A DNA stretch of 47,511 nucleotides from Planctomycetota bacterium. GTDB taxonomy: Bacteria > Planctomycetota > Planctomycetia > Gemmatales > Gemmataceae. Position numbers and translations under genes: made by a program. Under the pieces are notes generated by a model that saw only the letters and a program-made list of their open reading frames with translations, was not told the DNA's origin and made no database searches. This document shows positions 20,998-28,429 of this stretch, one piece after another (position 1 is the first letter of the stretch; each line of letters opens with the position of its first letter). The stretch covers positions 1-47,511 of the forward strand of contig VGXS01000031.1 in assembly GCA_016873225.1 (NCBI GenBank), in the 5' to 3' direction.

Positions 20998-21327
20998 ATG
21001 TCACTCCATCCCCCCGCCAAGGCCTGGACCTACTGGGCAAACTTCCTGGCGCTGTGCGTCCTGACGGTGGTCACCTGGCTCACCGCCCGCATGGACCTGG
21101 GCGCCCTGAGCACCCCGGTGGCCCTTGGCATCGCCGTCATCAAGGCGGCGTTGGTGGTGCTGTTCTTCATGCATGTCTGGGAGAGCACGCCGCTCACCAA
21201 GCTTGTGATCGGCATGTCGCTGTTCATGCTGACGGTGCTCCTGACCTTCCTTTTCACCGATTACGCGACCCGCAATTACGATGTCCTGCCGTCAGACCAT
21301 GCCGCCGCGGTCTCGGGCAAGCACTGA
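20998..21327 (+). CDS. coxD: cytochrome c oxidase subunit IV, caa3 type
   Basis: A 109-residue protein with three TMs (about 13-30, 38-60 and 69-90) of the prokaryotic subunit IV family. The FMHVWESTPLTKLVIGMSLFMLTVLLTFLFTDY block is typical. It is thought to stabilise the oxidase. It has a GGAG ribosome site and is the last gene of the operon; a strong hairpin follows 28 bases later. Confidence 0.88.
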   Translation: MSLHPPAKAWTYWANFLALCVLTVVTWLTARMDLGALSTPVALGIAVIKAALVVLFFMHVWESTPLTKLVIGMSLFMLTVLLTFLFTDYATRNYDVLPSDHAAAVSGKH

Positions 21328-21355
21328 CCCAACCGGAGCGTCGCGCACGCCTCAG

Positions 21356-21388
21356 CGGGGGAGCCTCGGGCTCCCCCGACTGTTTTGT
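21356..21388 (+). terminator. rho-independent terminator of the act-cox operon
   Basis: CGGGGGAGCC (21356-21365) and GGCTCCCCCG (21369-21378) form a perfect 10-bp stem with a TCG loop, followed by ACTGTTTTG. It lies 28 bases after coxD. The T run is short, but the stem is very stable. Confidence 0.85.
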
Positions 21389-21637
21389 GGCGGTGCCGGC
21401 GCAAACGGAATGCGCGAGCCCGCCGGCCCGGCATGCCCCTCACTTGGCCGGAGGCTCACAAGCCAAGCAACCTGCCCTCATGACGAAACGCAAAAGGACC
21501 CTGAACGAACCGAGGGGCGAACTGGCATGATTCGGAAACGATTTGAAGAGCTCGCGTTGCGAACAATCCCAATAAGAAGCCGGCACGGAAATCCATTCGC
21601 TTGTGGGAGCGTGCGGGCGCGGGGCGCTCACCCGGCA
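21389..21637. other. convergent intergenic region with a partial repeat
   Basis: Between the end of the oxidase operon and the 3' end of the minus-strand small gene there is no gene I can support. Frames here are short and lack ribosome sites. The only structured item is the repeat fragment at 21512-21538. Confidence 0.6.
21512..21538 (+). repeat. intergenic repeat fragment
   Basis: These 27 bases match 27073-27099 at 25 positions (GAGGGGCGAACTGGCAT followed by TTCGGAAA). The preceding CCTGAACGAA-GAGGGGCGA block also resembles the left part of the 149-376 element. Both places are 3' of genes, as expected for a terminator-associated or REP-like repeat. Confidence 0.7.
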
Positions 21638-21778
21638 TCAGAGGAGCAGTGCCAGGGCCACCAAGAGCGCCGTTCCCAGGGCCAGACAGCTTCCCACCAG
21701 GATGACCTCCCCGCGGGCCAACGGTTCCGCGGGGTTGTCGTCGAGTTCGGCGAGGAGTTCGCGCTGGTCGTTGTTCAT
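21638..21778 (-). CDS. 46-residue membrane protein coupled to the YeiH-like gene
   Basis: A small protein with a charged N-terminus (MNNDQRELLAELDDNPAEPLARG) and one C-terminal TM (VILVGSCLALGTALLVALALLL). Its ATG overlaps the stop of the exporter gene (ATGA at 21778-21775), so it is probably translated by coupling. The sequence keeps codon usage like its neighbours, and the hydrophobic tail is unlikely by chance. I recognise no family. A regulatory or stabilising partner of the exporter is possible. Confidence 0.6.
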   Translation of the reverse strand: MNNDQRELLAELDDNPAEPLARGEVILVGSCLALGTALLVALALLL

Positions 21779-23196
21779 GGCGTCACCGGAACCGGGAGGG
21801 CGGGGATGTCGTGGAAGAAGATCCACGAGATGGCGAGCGCCATCCAGATGATGAACCCGAAGATGGAGACGAGGTAGACCAGCACCAGGCGGCCCATTCC
21901 GGGCGAGGCGAGGCGGCGCAGGTCGGTCGCCATGCCGATCGACAGGAACGCCAGCGCGAAAAGCGGCTTGCGGAACGCCTCGGTCTGTCCCTCCACCAGC
22001 TTGATGCCTCCGAGCGTTGCCGGCCACTGGTTGCCGAGGAACATCAGGCCCAAGAAGGCGAGGAAGTATCCGACAAGGAACAGGGGCATCCTTTCGATGA
22101 TTTCCATCCAGCGGACCTTGTCGGAAGGCTCGGTGCGGAACCAGCGCTGCCAGGCGATCGCCAGCACGAAGCACCAGACGCCGATGAACAGGTCGATGAA
22201 CACCTTGATGAGGGTGGTGGTGGCCACCATGAGGTTGCCCGGGCCGGGGTGGTAGAGCGCCTCGGTGACGGCCCCGGCGGCGACGGCGGCGCCGTCGGTC
22301 TTCACGGCCAGGCCCATCCAGGCGGCGGCGACCATGGGGTGATCCGGCAGCAGCCAGCGGGCCAAAAACGGCAGCACGACCAGTTCAATCGTTGAGAAAA
22401 CGACCACGAGCGACGAGACCAGCACGGCCACCCCCGAGCGGGCGCGGATCGCCGCGCCGGTGGCCATGGCGGCCGAGACGCCGCAGATGCTGATGCCCGA
22501 GGCCAAGGGCGCCGACCACTCGCGCGGGAAGCGGAAGACGGTTCGCGCCAGCAGGTAGACGAGGCCCCAGTACAGGAGGTAAGCCTCGGCGATCGCCGCG
22601 ACGCCCCGCAGCAGAACCCTGCTGGCGGCGGCCTGCTGGCCGAGGGTCTTGGCGGCGAGGCTGACGCCGACCAGCACAATGGCGGTCTTGATGAACAGTT
22701 CGGTGCGCGCGGCGGGGGCGATGGCGTTGGCCACCCGGGGAAACAGGTTTCCCAAAACCAGCCCGGCCGCCAACGCCACGAGGTAGCCGGCCTCGCCGGT
22801 GAGGCCCAGCCGGAACGGAAGGATGAACTTCCTGTCGTCGGTGGCGGCGACGCAAGCCTGATGCCCCAGCAGGTAGGCGCCAAGGCCGAGAAGCACGACG
22901 GCGAGGGAGGCTCCCAGCGACGCGGCCAGAGGCCTGCCAAGAGCCGCCAGGCGGGCCGTGAGCACGGCGGAGACGGCGGCGATGGTGGCGGCCAGGGAAA
23001 GCCAGCCGGGCATCTCCCACGCGACGGGCCTGACGGCCTTGGCCGGGATCACCCATTCCTCAAAGCGGGCGGCCCATCCGAGGGGTTGCGCCCCCGCCAG
23101 TCCGAACAGGGCGAGGCCCACCACGCCCAGGCTGATCGCCAAGGCCCAGGCATCGTCATGGGGCCTTGTGACCCTTTGCTGCGGGGTTTCCGACAT
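21775..23196 (-). CDS. YeiH-family putative sulfate/anion exporter
   Basis: A 473-residue polytopic membrane protein. The C-terminal two thirds match the YeiH (UPF0324) family: AGLVLGNLFPRVANAI, FIKTAIVLVGVSL, ASGISICGVSAAMATGAAI and a final LSIGMATDLRRL. The family usually has about 340 residues; this protein has roughly 130 extra residues at the N-terminus with about three TMs, which may be a separate domain. The family is annotated as putative sulfate exporter, without firm biochemical proof. It starts five bases after the DUF1080 gene and overlaps the small protein gene. Confidence 0.82.
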   Translation of the reverse strand: MSETPQQRVTRPHDDAWALAISLGVVGLALFGLAGAQPLGWAARFEEWVIPAKAVRPVAWEMPGWLSLAATIAAVSAVLTARLAALGRPLAASLGASLAVVLLGLGAYLLGHQACVAATDDRKFILPFRLGLTGEAGYLVALAAGLVLGNLFPRVANAIAPAARTELFIKTAIVLVGVSLAAKTLGQQAAASRVLLRGVAAIAEAYLLYWGLVYLLARTVFRFPREWSAPLASGISICGVSAAMATGAAIRARSGVAVLVSSLVVVFSTIELVVLPFLARWLLPDHPMVAAAWMGLAVKTDGAAVAAGAVTEALYHPGPGNLMVATTTLIKVFIDLFIGVWCFVLAIAWQRWFRTEPSDKVRWMEIIERMPLFLVGYFLAFLGLMFLGNQWPATLGGIKLVEGQTEAFRKPLFALAFLSIGMATDLRRLASPGMGRLVLVYLVSIFGFIIWMALAISWIFFHDIPALPVPVTP

Positions 23197-23201
23197 GGCG
23201 C

Positions 23202-23933
23202 TCACTTGGCCGCGGGAACCAGGGGCTTGATCTCCCGCACCCAGATGTTGCGGAAGCGCATCGGGTTGCCGTGGTACTGAAGGTCGATGGGCCCCTTGGG
23301 CGGATGGGCGGCGTAGCTGGGCGGCTTGTCGAAGAAGGTGCCGCCCTTGAGTTCGGCATGGTTCTGGATGAGCGCGCCGTTGTGCAGGGCGGTGATGTGG
23401 GCGGGGCTTGTCAGCTTGCCGGCGGAATCGAACCGAGGCGCGGTGAAGATGATGTCGTAGGCCTGCCACTCGCCGGGCTTGCGGCTGGCGTTGACCAGCG
23501 GCGGAAACTGCTTGTAAATGGCGCCGGCCTGTCCGTCGAAGTAGGTGGGGTTCTCGAACGAGTCGAGCACCTGAAGCTCATAGCGGCCCATGAAGTAGAC
23601 ACCGCTGTTGCCTCGGCCCTGGCCCTTGCCCTCGACCTTCCCGGGCGTGGCCCATTCGATGTGGAGCTGGCAGTCGCCGAACGATTCCTTCGTGCTGATG
23701 CCCGTCTTGGCGGCGGTGGCGACCCCGTCGGCCACAATCCACTTGTCGCCGTTCTTCCAGGCCGACAGGTCCTTGCCGTCAAACAGCACGATGGCGTCGG
23801 AAGGGGCGCCCCCGTGGGTTCCCGGCGTCACCACCTTCGGTTCGGGCCAGTTGATGCCGCTCTTGTATTCCTGCGAGCGGGCCGGCAAGGCGGCAAGCAA
23901 AAGGGCGATTGGCAGCAGTCGGAGCGGGGGCAT
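23202..23933 (-). CDS. DUF1080 (3-keto-disaccharide hydrolase-like) secreted protein
   Basis: A 243-residue protein with a signal peptide ([20 protein letters not shown]) and one DUF1080 domain. This jelly-roll fold has the usual [10 protein letters not shown] opening, then [18 protein letters not shown] and the ending [21 protein letters not shown]. Family members are often secreted planctomycete proteins, some acting on 3-keto-glycosides. The ATG at 23933 is chosen because it begins a signal peptide; a frame reaching 24056 would precede it with an unrelated extension. It is first in the DUF1080-YeiH-small protein group. Confidence 0.88.
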   Translation of the reverse strand: MPPLRLLPIALLLAALPARSQEYKSGINWPEPKVVTPGTHGGAPSDAIVLFDGKDLSAWKNGDKWIVADGVATAAKTGISTKESFGDCQLHIEWATPGKVEGKGQGRGNSGVYFMGRYELQVLDSFENPTYFDGQAGAIYKQFPPLVNASRKPGEWQAYDIIFTAPRFDSAGKLTSPAHITALHNGALIQNHAELKGGTFFDKPPSYAAHPPKGPIDLQYHGNPMRFRNIWVREIKPLVPAAK

Positions 23934-24290
23934 GGCCGGATTGTTCCTGGGAGTGGCGGGAAACGGGAGACTCGATTCTACCGACACGCCCGCCCCGCTC
24001 CAGTCCCCCGCGGGCAAGGCTCGAATTTCCCAAGGCGCGCGTGGTTGATGGCCCATGCCGGCCCGTCGGTTTGTTCGGGGCTCGCAAGGAGGAGGCGGCG
24101 GAGCCGCCAGGCGGGCTCCCGCAAGCCGACTTCATCATGGCATATGGGAGGAAAAACGGATCCCGATTCCCGAAATGCGAAACGGCCACCGCGTTCCGGT
24201 TATCTTCCAAGTTCGAAGCCGCGCCTCAAGCTGGAGCGGGGCGACACGCCGGTTGGTGATCCGCCCCGAAATCGGGCAAGGGAGATGGCC
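23934..24290. other. intergenic region, no supported gene
   Basis: This 357-base stretch separates the minus-strand DUF1080 gene from the plus-strand VOC gene. Long frames cross it, but they continue into or out of shadow frames. A small hairpin is possible at 24100-24119 (GGAGCC pairing with GGCTCC). No convincing promoter was found, although the DUF1080 and VOC promoters should lie here. Confidence 0.55.
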
Positions 24291-24653
24291 ATGGGATTCG
24301 TGAGCCTGCTGACCCAACGCTACGACGCCATGGCGGCGTTCTACCGCGACAAGTTGGGTGGCCGCGTGGAGAGGTTGTGGGATCGCGCGGGGGCGCGCGG
24401 CATGCTGCTCGACCTCGGAGGCCTGCGCGTGGAACTGATGGACGCGTCGCGGGAAAAGGCCGCCGCCACTTGCGGGGAACATGGCGGGCGGGTCCACCTC
24501 GTGGTCGAGGTGTCGGGCCTGGCGCGGCGGGCCATGGCGATGGGCCTGCCAACTCCCGCGACCACCTCATGGGGCGCGAGCCTGGTCACGCTTGCCGACC
24601 CCGACGGGCTTCCCGTGAGCCTGCTGGAATGGAGCGGGGCCCCTCAGTCCTGA
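24291..24653 (+). CDS. VOC (glyoxalase/bleomycin-resistance) superfamily protein
   Basis: A 120-residue single VOC module with the AFYRDKLGGRVE helix-turn, RGMLLDLGGLRVELMD strands and a final TLADPDGLPVSLLEW. The histidine or glutamate metal ligands of glyoxalase I are not evident at the first strand (GFVSLLTQ), so it may bind rather than catalyse. ATG 24291 is chosen because GGGAG lies about seven bases upstream; ATG 24285 is possible. It overlaps the convergent UbiX-like gene by ten bases. The substrate is unknown. Confidence 0.75.
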   Translation: MGFVSLLTQRYDAMAAFYRDKLGGRVERLWDRAGARGMLLDLGGLRVELMDASREKAAATCGEHGGRVHLVVEVSGLARRAMAMGLPTPATTSWGASLVTLADPDGLPVSLLEWSGAPQS

Positions 24654-25240
24654 CGGCCGGGCGCCGGGATCTCCTCGCCCCACCGCCTGAGTCCGGAAAC
24701 CTCGATGTCGAACAGGTCGAGCACGCGGCCCGCGGTCTGGGTGATCATGTCGTCGATGGTCTTGGGCGCGGAATAAAGGGCCGGCACGGGCGGGAAGATG
24801 ATGGCGCCGGCCTCGGTGGCGGCGGTCATGTTGCGGAGGTGGATGAGGTTCAGGGGCGTCTCGCGCGTCACCAGCACCAGTCGCCTGCGCTCCTTGAGGG
24901 TGACATCGGCGGCGCGCGAGACGAGGGATTCACCCATGCCGGTGGCGACCTCGGCGAGGGTTTTCATCGAGCAGGGGATGATGACCATGCCGATCGTGCG
25001 GAACGACCCGCTGGCCAGGGGTGCGGCGATGTTTCCCGGGGCATGGTTGACATCGGCCAGTCCGCGGAGTTCGTCGGCCGACATTCCGGTTTCCTGGGTC
25101 CTGGTGATGTCGGCCGCGCGCGAAACCACAAGGTGGCTCTCCACCCCGGATCCCTTGAGCATTTCAAGCAACCGGGCCGCGTAGGCGATCCCGGTGGCTC
25201 CCGTCACGCCCACCACCAGGCGCTTTTTTCCGCCAGCCAT
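24644..25240 (-). CDS. ubiX: UbiX-like flavin prenyltransferase
   Basis: A 198-residue flavoprotein of the UbiX/Pad1 family. The GVTGATGIAYAARLLEML opening, the CSMKTLAEVATGMGESLVSRAADVTLKERRRLVLVTRETPL block and the NMTAATEAGAIIFPPVPALY segment are characteristic. UbiX makes prenylated FMN, the cofactor of UbiD decarboxylases, from reduced FMN and dimethylallyl phosphate. No ubiD is in the window. GGGGAGG lies eight bases before the ATG. The 3' end overlaps the VOC gene, so the pair is convergent. Confidence 0.9.
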   Translation of the reverse strand: MAGGKKRLVVGVTGATGIAYAARLLEMLKGSGVESHLVVSRAADITRTQETGMSADELRGLADVNHAPGNIAAPLASGSFRTIGMVIIPCSMKTLAEVATGMGESLVSRAADVTLKERRRLVLVTRETPLNLIHLRNMTAATEAGAIIFPPVPALYSAPKTIDDMITQTAGRVLDLFDIEVSGLRRWGEEIPAPGRQD

Positions 25241-25334
25241 CGCGTCGCCTCCCCTTTGCCCGCGTTCCCCGAGCGTATACTAGTGCGGCTAGCCACGGCC
25301 GTCGGCTTCATCCTCCCTTTTCGGAGGCCCGATC

Positions 25335-25988
25335 ATGGTCGTGGCGGCGCAAACTGTCGGCATAAACGGCCCGGGCGTCAGGCTCGAGGGAATTCTCCAG
25401 ACGCCCCCGCGCGCCCGGGGCCCGGTTATTTTCGCCCATGGCAGCGGAAGCAGCCGGCATAGCCCCCGCAACGCCCTTGTCGCGGAAGTGCTTGGCGAGG
25501 CCGGCCTGGCGACGCCCAGGCTCGACCTTCTCACCGCCGACGAGGAGATCGACTCCCGCATCGTGTTCGACTTGGAAAGGCTGGCGGAGCGGTTGAATTG
25601 CGCCTCGGCCTGGGCCGGCGCGGACCCGGAACTGGAAGACCTGACGGTGGGCCTGTTCGGCGCCAGCACGGGCGCGGGAGCGGCGCTGATGCCCGCGGCG
25701 CGCGATCCGGCGCGCATCGGCGCCGTGGTGTCGCGGGGCGGAAGGCCCGACCTGGCGCGCGCGGAACTGTCCCGGGTGCTCGCCCCCACGCTGCTGATCG
25801 TGGGTGGCGAGGACCACGAGGTGCTGGAACTCAACAGGATGGCCTTCGAGCGGCTTTCATGCCACGCGCGGCTGGAGGTGGTTCCGGGAGCCACCCACCT
25901 GTTTCCCGAACCCGGGGGCCATGGAGGAGGTGGCGCGCCTGGCAAGGGATTGGTTCGTGAGGCATCTCAACTGGGGGGAGGCGGGTGA
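25335..25988 (+). CDS. alpha/beta hydrolase, likely frameshifted near its 3' end
   Basis: A 217-residue dienelactone-hydrolase-like protein with the oxyanion loop FAHGSGSSRHS and the nucleophile elbow GASTGAG. The acid lies in IVGGEDHEVL and the histidine in GATHLFPEPG. After PEPG the frame turns into a Gly-rich tail. The next frame at the same place reads AMEEVARLARDWFVRHLNW, the normal family C-terminus, and runs to 26016. The switch falls at a run of five G (about 25914-25918), so an extra G is likely, either a real mutation or a sequence error. GGAGG precedes the ATG, and the TATACT at 25276-25281 could be a -10 box. Confidence 0.75.
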   Translation: MVVAAQTVGINGPGVRLEGILQTPPRARGPVIFAHGSGSSRHSPRNALVAEVLGEAGLATPRLDLLTADEEIDSRIVFDLERLAERLNCASAWAGADPELEDLTVGLFGASTGAGAALMPAARDPARIGAVVSRGGRPDLARAELSRVLAPTLLIVGGEDHEVLELNRMAFERLSCHARLEVVPGATHLFPEPGGHGGGGAPGKGLVREASQLGGGG

Positions 25989-25990
25989 CC

Positions 25991-26616
25991 ATGGCGTTGG
26001 AATCCTGGAAGGATGAGGAAATGAGGGATGGGGAACGCAAGGACGGATTGCTGACCTCGGTCACCATGATCGGCGAGCTTCAATCGGGAGCGGAGACCAA
26101 CGCGTGGCGGAGGTTCCTCAAGATCTATGGCCCGCTGATGGCGCGCTGGAACATGGACCATGGCGTGCAGAGCGCCGACGCGGCGGATGTCGCCCTGGAG
26201 GTGGCGCTGTTCGTGTTCAACAACATCCACAAGTTCGACCTCAGGCACCCTGGGGCGTTCCGGGCGTGGCTCAGGGCGATCGCGGTCAACAAGATCAGGC
26301 GCCTGAGGAGCGGCCGCAACGAGGCGGGCCTGGACGCCAGCGGCGCGGGGATGTGCATGATCGCCATTCGGGAGGCACCTGGGCGGCGGATTACTGCGAG
26401 GGAATCCTGCTGAGCGGCCTGCATGTGATCCGCGGGGAGTTCGAGCCGAACACCTGGGCCGCCTTCGAGGGGGTGTATTTGGGCGACGGCGACCCCGCCG
26501 AGGTGGGCCGCCGGCCTGGCCTCTCGCGCAACGCGGTGTACATCGCCCGCAGCCGGGTGCTGGCCAGGCTGCGGGAGGTGCTGCGGGGCATCATCGACGA
26601 CGAGGCGATCCAGTAG
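25991..26616 (+). pseudogene. ECF sigma factor, frameshifted
   Basis: Region 2 of a planctomycete-type ECF sigma factor is read from ATG 25991 (GGAGG nine bases upstream): NAWRRFLKIYGPLMARW, then SADAADVALEVALFVFNNIHKFDLRHPGAFRAWLRAIAVNKIRR. Region 4 appears only in another frame after about 26345: TWAADYCEGIL, then AVYIARSRVLARLREVL. A one-base loss near GCGCGGGGATG (26342-26352) would explain the split; unbroken, the protein would have about 207 residues. As given, the first frame ends at 26413. It may be a pseudogene or a sequence error. It follows the hydrolase, which shows the same problem. Confidence 0.7.
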
Positions 26617-26694
26617 CGGGCCCGAATATCCCCCCGGCGCGGTCAGGCATAGCCGAACGATCGGCACTCAACTTCTTATCGAAGTACCAGATCG

Positions 26695-26859
26695 GGCTTC
26701 AAATAGATGAGTTGGATTGATCATCCCGATAAAAATGCAAATCGAGCATATTGTAACATGCCCCACTTACTTCGGCTACACTGGGGCTCTTTTGTTTCTG
26801 CTATGGCTCCTGGTGTTGTTCCTTGATCGACTCGCCCCTCACTTCGTTCAGGGCTCCTA
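26695..26859 (-). repeat. intergenic repeat element, copy 2 (inverted)
   Basis: An inverted partner of the 149-376 element. Positions 26783-26859 match its left end (76 of 77 as reverse complement), and 26695-26734 match its right end (37 of 40). The centre is shorter (48 against 111 bases) and unrelated. There is no open frame. Two near-identical ends around unequal centres suggest selection or recent spread of the ends. Confidence 0.85.
26760..26798 (+). terminator. possible hairpin terminator
   Basis: GCCCCA (26760-26765) pairs with TGGGGC (26782-26787), followed by TCTTTTGTTT. The stem has only six pairs and a 16-base loop. It lies in repeat copy 2, downstream of the sigma-factor remnant. 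Confidence 0.35.
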
Positions 26860-26934
26860 AGCGATGAACGGATCTCAATATGGAGGCCGGACAAAGGCTG
26901 ACGATGCTTAGGAGCCCCCAGCGGAGTGAGGGGC
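26834..26934. repeat. inverted repeat pair of the GGAGCCC/GAGGGGC unit
   Basis: The 28 bases 26834-26861, reverse-complemented, match 26907-26934 at 24 positions, with 45 bases between them. The unit is CTTAGGAGCCC followed by GAGTGAGGGGC. It is also the left end of the element at 149. The arms could fold into a long hairpin. Confidence 0.75.
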
Positions 26935-27052
26935 CCTCGCGGACATTCAACAATCTAGCGCCAGTTGAGAGGTCACTCGCGCCGTTCGACGCTTCATGGA
27001 CATGAAAAGGCTAACAGAATGATGGCGGATTCCGGGGTCTTGAGCAGGTCAG

Positions 27053-27099
27053 TTATTTGAAGTTTGCTCTAAGAGGGGCGAACTGGCATCGTTCGGAAA
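27053..27099 (+). repeat. intergenic repeat fragment
   Basis: TTATTTGAAGTTTGCTCTA (27053-27071) matches 132-150 at 17 of 19 bases, and 27073-27099 matches 21512-21538 at 25 of 27. It is a mosaic of pieces seen at three other sites, 59 bases after the stop codon side of the molybdoprotein gene. Confidence 0.7.
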
Positions 27100-27157
27100 G
27101 GACCGGCTTTGAATCCACCCCGCCTTGTGGTCTTTTCTTTCCGTTGTTGTCCGCGGG

Positions 27158-28429
27158 TCAGGAAACGCGCACGGCGATTTCCTCGATGTCGCACCGGCCT
27201 CCCTTGCGGAACGGACGGGGCATCGGCTGGGCGTTGCCACCCTCATCGATGGTCCTTGAGCGCAGCGTGTAGTCGCCCGCGGGCAGGCCCGGCAGCAGGA
27301 CGGCCCAATGGGCCATCGCCAGTCGCATCGGCCACCGGGCGGGAGTTCCGCGCGCGTCGAGTCCCCGGATGGCGCGGACGGCGCCGCCCAGCCAGCTTTC
27401 GGGCGGGCCCAGGATGGCGGCGTCGGTCCAGGGCGCCGTGGCAAACCACGGATCGTCGGCCTTCCAGGCGGCCTTGGCTGGCGAGATCCACACCTGCACC
27501 TTCGACAATCCGGAGACTCCTGATTGGGCGTATCCGGTCACGCCGATGGGCTTGCCGGCGACCGGCTTTTCGGTGACATGCAGCGTCGCCGCGAAGGTCT
27601 TCATGGGGCTGTCGATGTCGTTGTTCTGCCCGGCGTAGGTGTCGTTGGCGTAAGGCAGGTTGCTCAGGAACACGCGCGTGAGCCATTTCACCGACTTGAA
27701 CCCGTAATGCTCGGGCACGACCATGCGCGCCGGGGCGCCCCGCTCGGGGGTGAGCCACTCGCCGTTGAGCTTGTGGCAGACGATCACCGGGGGAAGGCCG
27801 TCGGGGTCCTCGAGGACGCGCCCGACGGGCAGGGATGAGCGGAACATCTGGGCCGGGTCGTTGTTGTGGTAGCCGTGGTAGTGGACGCGCCTGAGGTTTT
27901 CCCGGGGCCTGGCCATCCAGACAAGTTCCCGCAGGGGCACGCCCTCCCAGACACCCATGCCGAGGGGGCAGCCGATGTTGAGGCATGTCATCAGCTTGGG
28001 AAAGCGCACGGACTTGGTCTTGGCGATCTCCACGAGGGTATCGAAGGTGATGGCCGTGCCATCGGCCACGGAGAACCGCTTGCCGAGCGCGGCGGGATGC
28101 TCCGGGTCGGGGAGGATTTCGAGCTTCCAGGTGTCGCGGGTGAGTCCGGCCTCGCGTAGGCGCTCGGGGGGCAATGAGTGGGGCACGGGCTTGCCGCGCG
28201 AGACATCGCGGAAGGAGTCCTGCGGCGTGAGGTAGGGCCCGAGCTTTTCCAGGAGCGGCTTGAGGGCCTCCGGGGAGGTTTCGCCCGCGAGCATGAGCGC
28301 CGCGGCGGATCCTCCCGATTGAGCCATGAAGTGCCTGCGGCTGAGCCGCTGGTGCCGCTTGAGGAAACGCACGGCGGCATCGTGCGGCGGTTGGCTCGAT
28401 TCCACGGGAGTTCCGCCGGGGCCTGTCAT
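27158..28429 (-). CDS. sulfite-oxidase-family molybdopterin protein
   Basis: A 423-residue periplasmic enzyme with a twin-arginine signal (LSRRHFMAQSGGSAAALML, RR at 31-32). The oxidoreductase molybdopterin-binding domain has the cofactor cysteine probably at C149 or C154 in MTCLNIGCPLG, followed by the family signature WEGVPLREL, HYHGYHNNDP and LNGEWLTPERGAPARMVVPEHYGFKSVKWL. A dimerisation domain (about 290-423) follows. Sulfite oxidases of this type pass electrons to cytochrome c; pentahaem cytochromes are encoded divergently nearby. The substrate is not proven. The ATG overlaps the stop of the PPC-domain gene, so the two are coupled. Confidence 0.85.
   Translation of the reverse strand: MTGPGGTPVESSQPPHDAAVRFLKRHQRLSRRHFMAQSGGSAAALMLAGETSPEALKPLLEKLGPYLTPQDSFRDVSRGKPVPHSLPPERLREAGLTRDTWKLEILPDPEHPAALGKRFSVADGTAITFDTLVEIAKTKSVRFPKLMTCLNIGCPLGMGVWEGVPLRELVWMARPRENLRRVHYHGYHNNDPAQMFRSSLPVGRVLEDPDGLPPVIVCHKLNGEWLTPERGAPARMVVPEHYGFKSVKWLTRVFLSNLPYANDTYAGQNNDIDSPMKTFAATLHVTEKPVAGKPIGVTGYAQSGVSGLSKVQVWISPAKAAWKADDPWFATAPWTDAAILGPPESWLGGAVRAIRGLDARGTPARWPMRLAMAHWAVLLPGLPAGDYTLRSRTIDEGGNAQPMPRPFRKGGRCDIEEIAVRVS

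Larger units (their letters stand above)
26617..27157. other. repeat-rich intergenic region, no gene
   Basis: 541 bases without a supportable gene. It contains repeat copy 2 (26695-26859), an inverted repeat pair (26834-26934) and a further repeat fragment (27053-27099). Positions 26690-26760 are clearly AT-rich compared with the genes. It lies between the 3' ends of the sigma-factor remnant and the minus-strand molybdoprotein gene, so it is a convergent 3' region. Confidence 0.7.
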
